42,300 nt of DNA from Candidatus Pacearchaeota archaeon (GTDB lineage Archaea > Nanobdellota > Nanobdellia > Pacearchaeales > GW2011-AR1): positions 1 through 42,300 of the forward strand of contig JAGVXK010000008.1 of assembly GCA_018303825.1 (NCBI GenBank). The letters are read 5' to 3'. Below are positions 1-5,892 of this stretch, one piece after another. Position 1 is the stretch's first letter, and every line of letters begins with the position of its first letter. Under the pieces are notes generated by a model. The model saw only the letters and a program-made list of their open reading frames with translations, ran no database searches and had not been told where the DNA came from. The position numbers and the translations under genes were made by a program.

Positions 1-59
1 GAACAAGTATTTACATATATAGAAAATCAATCGTTGCACCACGCGACGCAATAAGACTA

Positions 60-97
60 ACTGGACGCCTAGCCCTTTAGGGCTAGGAGGATGTCAC
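60..97 (+). mobile_element. Possible right end of an IS200/IS605-type element (omega-RNA 3' hairpin)
   Basis: Bases 68-75 and 80-87 form a perfect 8-bp hairpin (CCTAGCCC, loop TTTA, GGGCTAGG), followed at once by AGGATGTCAC. A strong GC hairpin followed by a GAGGATGTCA-like string is, from memory, how many archaeal IS200/IS605 (TnpB) right ends and their guide RNA scaffolds finish. The preceding CCACGCGACGCAAT string also fits my recollection of such ends. No TnpB is visible because it would lie left of the window. It could equally be an unrelated terminator hairpin. Confidence 0.35.
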
Positions 98-132
98 ATA
101 TAATCATATTCTTATAATGATGCTTTAAGCAT

Positions 133-408
133 TTATTCCAATCCAAACGAAGAGGTAAAGTCAGCAATCATCCTATACTGATTTAGATAGTTTAATCCTT
201 TGTCTGTGATGAGGTAGGTTTTGCCTTTTGACTGTTTTTTTTCCCGGATGAAACCTTTAGTTATCAATTCGGAAAGATATTCTTCCATCATCTGATAGGA
301 GAGGTTTGACTTGTAAAGGATATGGGTTGGCTTTATTCTTCCAGATTTATTTCTAATCACCTCTAATATATCTCTTATTACCTCAAGTCTATTTCTTTTT
401 TTGTTCAT
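133..408 (-). CDS. Small winged-helix DNA-binding protein
   Basis: This 91-residue protein is the size of archaeal 'predicted transcriptional regulator' winged-helix proteins. It shows helix 1 (LEVIRDILEVIRNK), a recognition helix region (SNLSYQMMEEYLSELITKGFI), and a wing with the typical KGKTYLITDKGLNYL ending in which the last strand runs into a C-terminal helix. It starts one base after the stop codon of the upstream 7-TM gene on the same strand, so the two are almost certainly one operon. A role as a local regulator or dimerising DNA-binding protein is inferred from the fold; the target is unknown. Confidence 0.7.
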   Translation of the reverse strand: MNKKRNRLEVIRDILEVIRNKSGRIKPTHILYKSNLSYQMMEEYLSELITKGFIREKKQSKGKTYLITDKGLNYLNQYRMIADFTSSFGLE

Positions 409-409
409 A

Positions 410-1072
410 TTATTTTTTCTTCACACTTGAAACTAGTCTGGTCAATATTAAAGAATAAGCGACCAATTCAAGGAGGTGTCCTATTACATATGCTAAAGAG
501 TATCTTATGGTAAATATGAAGTCTATGCTGCTTACCAAAAGAAGCGCGAATGCTACAAGAGTTAACCTCGCTTTTTTGCTTTTGTGTTCCACCATGTAAT
601 GATATAATAAGAAACTAAGCAATAACACTGAAACTATTCTAAATGTAATTAATGGCAGAGAACTGGATACTATAGCAAGCAAGGATAATCCTGCAAGGAG
701 ATAGTATGTGCCGCCAGTTCTTTTAGGCAGTGTTGAATATGTAAGAGTTACTAAGCCTATGACAAACAGCCCCATTTGCACAAGGGCGGAAATATAAGTG
801 ATTGAAAGGATATTGTTCAATTCAAATTCGAAAATTTCCGCAGATATCTTTGAAAGAAGAAAAAGGTTCATCGTTGCCCAGACTGTGTATGAAAGGGAGA
901 TTAGAGAGAATGAGATACCAAAAAATTTGCTATCCTCTTCTTCAGATATTTTATAAATTTTAAAGGAGAAGAAGGCAACTAGCGCCGCTACTATGGCAAA
1001 GACGAGTTCCATAGCTATATCTACCCCGAAAAACCAGTGCGGTATAATATAGAATTGAGTCATACTAAACAA
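410..1072 (-). CDS. Seven-TM membrane protein of unknown function
   Basis: This 220-residue protein is dominated by about seven hydrophobic segments: an N-terminal one near residues 17-37, then about 52-72, 88-108, 120-140, 143-158, 165-183 and 190-210. A basic tail (SSVKKK) follows. A charged loop (KISEEEDSK) separates segments 1 and 2. I do not recognise a catalytic motif. The stop is one base from the start of the winged-helix gene, so a membrane sensor/regulator pair is a reasonable guess. Some archaeal 7-TM sensory proteins have this topology, but no soluble signalling domain is attached. Confidence 0.6.
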   Translation of the reverse strand: MFSMTQFYIIPHWFFGVDIAMELVFAIVAALVAFFSFKIYKISEEEDSKFFGISFSLISLSYTVWATMNLFLLSKISAEIFEFELNNILSITYISALVQMGLFVIGLVTLTYSTLPKRTGGTYYLLAGLSLLAIVSSSLPLITFRIVSVLLLSFLLYHYMVEHKSKKARLTLVAFALLLVSSIDFIFTIRYSLAYVIGHLLELVAYSLILTRLVSSVKKK

Positions 1073-1272
1073 TATCTTGTTTGCTTTTTAAGGCTTATGG
1101 ATTTGATTTCAGGAATTATCTTTTAATATTAAAATGGACTGTTGACTTAAAAAGTAATAGCTAATTTCATCATCAATATTTCATGATAATATCCTAAACA
1201 AACTTTGATATTTTATCGTTGTAATCTTAATATTTATCACCAGTTGGTTTAACAAAGCCATTGAAGGATATA

Positions 1273-1280
1273 TTTATAAA
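1273..1280 (+). promoter_or_regulatory. TATA box for the mini-ORF/CBS transcript
   Basis: TTTATAAA is centred 26 bases before the ATG at 1302, the spacing expected for an archaeal leaderless transcript starting at that ATG. The rest of 1073-1272 is AT-rich and holds nothing else I can support. Confidence 0.6.
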
Positions 1281-1301
1281 ATAAGATATTGTTCTAAGAT
1301 A

Positions 1302-1358
1302 ATGAAAGTAAAGATGACCTTTAAGAAAGCTCATGGAAAGTTGAGGTTCATAAAATGA
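1302..1358 (+). CDS. Upstream mini-ORF 1 (18 aa)
   Basis: The ORF encodes MKVKMTFKKAHGKLRFIK. Its TGA overlaps the ATG of mini-ORF 2 in an ATGA. The TATA box at 1273-1280 places the transcript start at or next to its ATG, so it would be the first thing translated. Its first codons (MKVK) and the last four residues (RFIK) are shared with mini-ORF 2, and its MKVK start is also that of the CBS gene. It may be a regulatory leader or a relic of duplication of the CBS gene start. Confidence 0.45.
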   Translation: MKVKMTFKKAHGKLRFIK

Positions 1359-1411
1359 AAGTAAATGACAAGACTTATGAAGTCTTGAGGAAGATGAGGT
1401 TCATAAAATGA
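1355..1411 (+). CDS. Upstream mini-ORF 2 (18 aa) containing a hairpin
   Basis: The ORF encodes MKVNDKTYEVLRKMRFIK. It is coupled by ATGA overlaps to mini-ORF 1 upstream and to the CBS gene downstream. Inside it, bases 1369-1376 and 1380-1387 form an 8-bp inverted repeat (CAAGACTT / AAGTCTTG) around a 3-base loop. A ribosome translating this ORF would melt the hairpin, so it could control reinitiation at the CBS start. That role is inference. Confidence 0.45.
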   Translation: MKVNDKTYEVLRKMRFIK

Positions 1412-1785
1412 AAGTAAAGGAAATTATGAAGCAGCCATTTGTTACCGAGAAAGATTTGTCTTTGCAGGAGGTTGCAAAGATTATGAGCACAAAAGATATA
1501 GGAAGTTTGATTTTTACGAAGAACGATGAGATTAAAGGAATTGTTACAGATTCTGATTTAATCAAGCATTTCGGCTCAAAGGCAAAAATGAGCCAGATAA
1601 TGGCAAAGAATGTGATAACAATTGCTCCTGATGAAAATTTAGATGGGGCTTTGAAATTAATGAAAAAGAAAGAAATAAAGCGACTGCCGATAATTCAAGA
1701 TGGTAAGCTTGTTGGCATAATAACTATGACTGATATTATGGCTAATGCGGAAGAACTCGAAGAAGATTTTCTGCTTGATAATTAG
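1408..1785 (+). CDS. Two-CBS-domain protein
   Basis: This 125-residue protein consists of a single pair of CBS motifs (Bateman module). The first covers roughly residues 1-58 (MKQPFVTEKDLSLQEVAKIM to GIVTDSDLIKHFG). The second covers 62-118 (MAKNVITIAPDENLDGALK to VGIITMTDIM). Stand-alone CBS pairs bind adenine nucleotides or S-adenosyl compounds and act as energy or metabolite sensors. No partner domain is fused, so the controlled process cannot be read from the sequence. The start overlaps the stop of an 18-codon ORF in ATGA, which suggests translational coupling. The acidic C-terminal tail (EELEEDF) is short. Confidence 0.88.
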   Translation: MKVKEIMKQPFVTEKDLSLQEVAKIMSTKDIGSLIFTKNDEIKGIVTDSDLIKHFGSKAKMSQIMAKNVITIAPDENLDGALKLMKKKEIKRLPIIQDGKLVGIITMTDIMANAEELEEDFLLDN

Positions 1786-1849
1786 TGCAATCTGAGCAAT
1801 ATGGAATTTTTTTCGAAACAATTAAAAAGTTGGGGAAAGAGAATTTTTA

Positions 1850-3334
1850 ATGAAAAAGTTAACTAAACAAAGCAGGATTGTTCTTTCTGAACTCCCCCCT
1901 TACCAGCATGGCGTTTTAAATGCCTCGTTAGCGGAGGATATATATTCCCAGTCTAAAAATCCTGCAAGAGCGCTACATTTTTTGACGGCACTTTTAATAA
2001 AAGATGGATGGACTAATGTTCAAATAATTAACCCTATATATCATGGGAAAAATGGGCAATTAACCGGACAAAATTTCAGAGATATATATTCTTCCGATGC
2101 TCTTCTTTTTTCCACAATAACGAGGACTGCACCACAAACAATGCAATTGGTTAAAAAATATCATGAAATCAATCCTGGAGGTATTGCAATAGGCGGAGGT
2201 CCGGATCCTACATTCAGGAAGGAAAAATATCTTGTAGATGGAATGGCAGACATTATATTCAGGGGAGAGGCTGACAGAAACTTAGTTACTTTAATGGAAA
2301 GATTAACTCTCTCTCCAGATGATTTATCTGGAATCGGGGGAATATCTTATAGAAGCGGCTCATCAATAATTGACAATGAACCAGAACCTCTTCTTAGCGT
2401 TGAAGAACTTGGCAGAGTGCCGCACCCATTCTATGATTCCGAAACAAGGAGGGGAGTAAGAACAGCCCCATTAGAAACTACAAGAGGCTGTCCAAACGAC
2501 TGCGAATTTTGCAGTGTCACAAAATTTTATGGAAAAAAGTTTAGGGTAAAACCGATTCAATGGACTCTAGATGAACTAAAGAACATTGATAAAATGGGAA
2601 GATGGATATTTTATTCAAGCGATAATCTGACTGGAAATAATCACCTTCCGGAAAGCAGAAAAACAGCTCTAGAAATGCTTGAGGCAATAGCTAAAAGTAA
2701 ATACAAAAGAAAGGGAATCGCTCAGGTTACTATTGATGTGGCAGAATATCCTGAATTAGTATCTGCATTGGGAAAAGCAGGAATAGACTTTTTATGTATT
2801 GGAATAGAATCAATCAATCCTGCGGCTTTAAGGGAAATGAGAAAACCTTACACTGCAGCACAAAATATCAGAAATGTGAAATTGCTTAGAGAGGCAGGGC
2901 GTTGGAATCATGGGATGATGATAATTGGTTTTGACGCTGATACTCCTGAAATAGCTGAAGCCACAACAGAATATGCAAAGGAAAGTCTGGATAGCTGGCA
3001 GCCGTTTGCCCCGACACCAAACCCCGGAACTGATATGTATGCAAGATTAGAAAGAGAAGGAAGAATTATAACTCACGACTTTTCTCTGTATGATGGTCAG
3101 CATGTTGTTATTAGGCCTAAAAACTTTACGCCATATGCTCTGCAAAAAACAATATTTGATGGGATGGAGGACTTCTATTCTAAGAAAGAAATTGCAAGAA
3201 GATTTGTAAAATCAAAGCATAAGCTCAATGCGTTGGGAATTGGGGCATATATCCATCTTTTCGGTGGAAAAAGAAGAATGCTTTACAACCCTCAAACAAG
3301 AGCTCATCTGGAATTTCTGAGGTCAGTTAGTTAA
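1850..3334 (+). CDS. B12-binding-domain radical SAM protein
   Basis: This 494-residue protein has an N-terminal Rossmann-like region of about 190 residues as in B12-binding radical SAM enzymes, with a GGGPDPTF turn but no DxHxxG His-ligand motif visible. The radical SAM core follows, with the CxxxCxxC cluster ligands at Cys214, Cys218 and Cys221 (TTRGCPNDCEFC). The order and the C-terminal extension match the large COG1032 group that includes methyltransferases and hopanoid-type enzymes; the substrate cannot be inferred. TATA-like AATTAAAAAG is centred about 26 bases upstream of the ATG, supporting this start. The NrdJ encoded in this window is also of the B12-dependent type, so the cell presumably obtains cobalamin. 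Confidence 0.85.
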   Translation: MKKLTKQSRIVLSELPPYQHGVLNASLAEDIYSQSKNPARALHFLTALLIKDGWTNVQIINPIYHGKNGQLTGQNFRDIYSSDALLFSTITRTAPQTMQLVKKYHEINPGGIAIGGGPDPTFRKEKYLVDGMADIIFRGEADRNLVTLMERLTLSPDDLSGIGGISYRSGSSIIDNEPEPLLSVEELGRVPHPFYDSETRRGVRTAPLETTRGCPNDCEFCSVTKFYGKKFRVKPIQWTLDELKNIDKMGRWIFYSSDNLTGNNHLPESRKTALEMLEAIAKSKYKRKGIAQVTIDVAEYPELVSALGKAGIDFLCIGIESINPAALREMRKPYTAAQNIRNVKLLREAGRWNHGMMIIGFDADTPEIAEATTEYAKESLDSWQPFAPTPNPGTDMYARLEREGRIITHDFSLYDGQHVVIRPKNFTPYALQKTIFDGMEDFYSKKEIARRFVKSKHKLNALGIGAYIHLFGGKRRMLYNPQTRAHLEFLRSVS

Positions 3335-3372
3335 CACAAAACTATTAAAAACCTTGTTTGTGATAATTATTT

Positions 3373-3633
3373 ATGGTATTTAATTGGTTGTTTAATATTA
3401 TTTTTTTAGTTCTGGCAATTCCGATAGGATATTTAATTGCTTATTGGTGCAAGGATGAATTAGTTGATGGAAGAAAATGGTTCAGGATTTTGATAATTGT
3501 TTCTATTATTGGGGCTCTTGGATTTTATCTTTTTGGCTTTTCTTACATCTCGTTAACTTTTGGGTTTATACTGATAGTTTCCCTTATATCCTTGATAAAG
3601 AGCAATGATAAAGGATTGATAAAAAGAAGGTAG
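3373..3633 (+). CDS. Small membrane protein, three TM segments
   Basis: This 86-residue protein has hydrophobic segments near residues 5-25, 38-55 and 57-76, a charged loop (CKDELVDGRKW) after the first, and a basic tail (KGLIKRR). A TATA-like CTATTAAAAACC lies about 26 bases before the ATG. The stop abuts the stop of the convergent gene with no base between. I do not recognise the family. Confidence 0.5.
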   Translation: MVFNWLFNIIFLVLAIPIGYLIAYWCKDELVDGRKWFRILIIVSIIGALGFYLFGFSYISLTFGFILIVSLISLIKSNDKGLIKRR

Positions 3634-4020
3634 TTAATCAATCAGACAACTAGGCACAGATATAGTGTAAATTCCAGGTTCTATTTCAGTCTTGTCAATA
3701 CTTTTATTAAATAATATTTTGCATTCTTCCCGAGAAATAACTTTGATTGCCTCGCAGGTGTTATTTTTTTCATAATATACTATCTCGATAGGGTTACAGT
3801 TTATATCATATGCACAATTCTTAAAAATAACTCCGGCGAAAAGAGCTCCAATTGAATATCCCAAAATCAGAAAAACAATGATTGATATTATTATAAAATA
3901 TATTCTTTTTTTTGGTTTCCAAATTTTATGCAAAAGAAAGAGGAGAATAATAGGAACAATAATTGCAACAAATATAGTTATAATCCATTCTATTGTGGTT
4001 GGACCATAACATATTGTCAT
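3634..4020 (-). CDS. Membrane-anchored protein with Cys-containing outer domain
   Basis: This 128-residue protein has two TM segments near residues 10-32 and 40-65 separated by a basic turn (HKIWKPKKR). A ~60-residue C-terminal domain follows with five cysteines (KNCAYDINCNP, NNTCEA, REECK, SVPSCLID) and NxT/NxS sequons, so it is likely outside the membrane with possible disulfides. It is convergent with, and directly abuts, the small membrane gene on the other strand. Function is unknown. Confidence 0.5.
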   Translation of the reverse strand: MTICYGPTTIEWIITIFVAIIVPIILLFLLHKIWKPKKRIYFIIISIIVFLILGYSIGALFAGVIFKNCAYDINCNPIEIVYYEKNNTCEAIKVISREECKILFNKSIDKTEIEPGIYTISVPSCLID

Positions 4021-4117
4021 AAATATCAGTCAGTTTTTAATTATATAAAAGTTTCTATAAGATAGAAAGCTATTTCATAATTTGTTGGATAAATTATTTA
4101 TTTTTTATTTCAATAAA

Positions 4118-4125
4118 TTTAAATA
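4118..4125 (+). promoter_or_regulatory. TATA box of the cimA-ileS leader
   Basis: TTTAAATA is centred about 25-26 bases before the ATG at 4147. This predicts a leaderless transcript whose first codon is the start of the Ile-rich leader ORF rather than of cimA itself, which would then have a ~100-base leader. Confidence 0.6.
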
Positions 4126-4146
4126 CCCTATATTTCTCAGTCTGTG

Positions 4147-4215
4147 ATGGCTATAAGCAAGTTAAATGAAGCGAATGCAATTGAAACAAGCTTTATCATA
4201 GCTATTATTATCTAA
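4147..4215 (+). CDS. Candidate Ile-rich leader peptide (22 aa)
   Basis: The ORF encodes MAISKLNEANAIETS followed by FIIAIII and TAA. Seven of 22 codons are Ile, five of them in the last six sense codons, and all three Ile codons (ATC, ATA, ATT) are used. The TATA box at 4118-4125 places its ATG at the transcript start. It ends 33 bases before the ATG of citramalate synthase, whose product leads to isoleucine, and the next gene is isoleucyl-tRNA synthetase. By analogy with bacterial ilv/ivb leader peptides, ribosome stalling on the Ile codons could signal charged tRNA-Ile supply. That function is inference, since ribosome-mediated attenuation is not an established archaeal mechanism. Confidence 0.5.
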   Translation: MAISKLNEANAIETSFIIAIII

Positions 4216-4218
4216 GTC

Positions 4219-4240
4219 TGCGACTCCAAACTGAGTTGCG
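4219..4240 (+). promoter_or_regulatory. Hairpin between leader ORF and cimA start
   Basis: GCGACT (4220-4225) pairs with AGTTGC (4234-4239), extended by a T-G wobble, around an 8-base loop. It starts 4 bases after the leader stop and ends 8 bases before the cimA ATG. A ribosome stalled on the terminal Ile codons (4195-4212) would cover its 5' arm. No run of T follows, so control of translation start is more likely than classical termination. Confidence 0.4.
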
Positions 4241-4248
4241 CAATTAAT

Positions 4249-5868
4249 ATGACACATACAGAGATTTTTGATACAACATTAAGGGATGGTCCGCAAGGAC
4301 TTCATATTAGCTTGAGCAAAGAGGATCATATAAAACTTTTCAAGGAATTGGACAATTTTGGAGTAGATTATATTGAGCTTGGCTGGCCGGCAAATGCAAG
4401 CAATGTAGATCACAGCATGATTGATGTCTTCAAGGAATGCGTTCCTCTTGCCAAAAAATCCAGGGTTGTGGCTTTTGGCTCTACTTCAAAAGCGTCAAAT
4501 CTTGCAAATGACAGGAAAATTCAATCTCTTGTTGAAACTGGAGCTGGAACTGCATGTATTTTTGGAAAATCCTGGCTTGAACATGTGGAAAGAGATTTGC
4601 AGATAACTCCTAATGAAAACCTTGAAGTAATATCCAGAAGCATTGATTTTCTTAGAAGGAATAGCATGGAAGTCTTTTATGATGCTGAACATTTTTTTGA
4701 CGGCTACAAAGAACATCCTGAATATGCTCTGCAGACTCTTTTAAGAGCCGAGCAGGCAGGCGCAACAAGATTGATATTATGTGATACAAATGGGGGCTCT
4801 ACTCCAGAACAGGTAAGAGAAATTACTTCTCAAGTATTTAAAATGGTTAACACTTCATTAGGAATACATACTCACAATGATAGAGGCCAGGCAGTGGCAA
4901 ACGCAATGGCATGTTTGAAATATGTAAAACAAGTTCAGGGAACGATGCATGGAAGGGGAGAGCGGGCTGGGAATATGAGCCTTGCGGCATTTATAGGCAA
5001 TATTGTTGAAGAAAGCTATAAACTTGGAAGAGAAAATCCTAATCTTATTGGAAAAATTGACTCTAAAAAATTAAAACATATATACGAAGTATCATGTTTT
5101 CTAAGCGGGATAGAGCCTGATGAAACTGAGCCTTATGTTGGTGATGCTGCCTTTGTCCATAAAGGGGGAGTTCATCAAAATGCTGTTGGAAAAGGTGGCG
5201 GACATTTATATGAACATGTTCCTCCTGAATTATTTGGAAACAGGAGAATATTTCCGCTTAATACTCTTGGAGGGAAAAGTTCTGTAGCATTAGTTGCCTC
5301 GCAGTTCGGATATACTTTTGACAAAAGAGATCCCAACCTTGAGGGCAAAGTAGATGCGCTTTTTGCAGAATTAAAGAAATATGAAAATGAAGGCTATAGA
5401 CTCGGAACTTTATTTGCAGAGCAATTTTTACTGATTGAAAAGTATTTTGGAGGCATGAAACCTTTTTTTGTCCTAGATATGAACAATTACCATATAGAAA
5501 TAGGAAGAAAAAATGGAGTTGAAAGAAGCTCTTTTTGGTGTCCAGTAAGAATAGATGGGGAGTTGTTTGTGGCTTCCAAAGAAGTTGAGGGCGGACCAAT
5601 AGATGCTGCAGACAAGGCGATAAATGAGACTGTCTCAAAGAAATATCCTGGAGCCGGAGAATTAAGATTAATAGATTATCATGTTAGTCTTGCTAGGAGA
5701 AATGCAGAAGAGAGCACTGTCAGGAATCTTATATATTTTGAAAATGGGGAGGAATTTAAGACTGTTGGAGTTAGTGAGAACATTATTGAAGCAGGGGTGG
5801 AGGCTCTGGTTAAAGGACTGCAATACCATCTGTGGAGGACTTATAAAGGCAGGAATGCGAAACTTTAA
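4249..5868 (+). CDS. cimA: Citramalate synthase
   Basis: This 539-residue enzyme of the alpha-isopropylmalate/homocitrate/citramalate synthase family condenses acetyl-CoA with pyruvate to citramalate, the first step of the pyruvate route to isoleucine. The N-terminal TIM barrel begins DTTLRDGPQG (residues 8-17), with the metal-binding HTHND motif and the HGRGERAGN loop. The last ~130 residues form the LeuA-type allosteric domain. The length and the LeuA-type C-terminus fit the CimA subgroup (about 520-540 residues) better than LeuA, but substrate choice is an inference. It is followed after 24 bases by ileS, and preceded by an Ile-rich leader ORF, both supporting an isoleucine role. The neighbouring ilv/leu genes needed to finish the pathway are not in this window. 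Confidence 0.82.
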   Translation: MTHTEIFDTTLRDGPQGLHISLSKEDHIKLFKELDNFGVDYIELGWPANASNVDHSMIDVFKECVPLAKKSRVVAFGSTSKASNLANDRKIQSLVETGAGTACIFGKSWLEHVERDLQITPNENLEVISRSIDFLRRNSMEVFYDAEHFFDGYKEHPEYALQTLLRAEQAGATRLILCDTNGGSTPEQVREITSQVFKMVNTSLGIHTHNDRGQAVANAMACLKYVKQVQGTMHGRGERAGNMSLAAFIGNIVEESYKLGRENPNLIGKIDSKKLKHIYEVSCFLSGIEPDETEPYVGDAAFVHKGGVHQNAVGKGGGHLYEHVPPELFGNRRIFPLNTLGGKSSVALVASQFGYTFDKRDPNLEGKVDALFAELKKYENEGYRLGTLFAEQFLLIEKYFGGMKPFFVLDMNNYHIEIGRKNGVERSSFWCPVRIDGELFVASKEVEGGPIDAADKAINETVSKKYPGAGELRLIDYHVSLARRNAEESTVRNLIYFENGEEFKTVGVSENIIEAGVEALVKGLQYHLWRTYKGRNAKL

Positions 5869-5892
5869 AAGTTCCAGGATAGAAATAAAGAC

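Larger units (their letters stand above)
1302..1418 (+). repeat. 53-bp tandem start-region repeat
   Basis: Three ATGs (1302, 1355, 1408) are spaced exactly 53 bases apart, each followed by AAAGTAAA. A 24-bp identical block at 1342-1365 and 1395-1418 spans the end of one ORF and the start of the next. Because 53 is not a multiple of three, each copy ends in a new frame and produces the ATGA overlaps. Confidence 0.8.
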
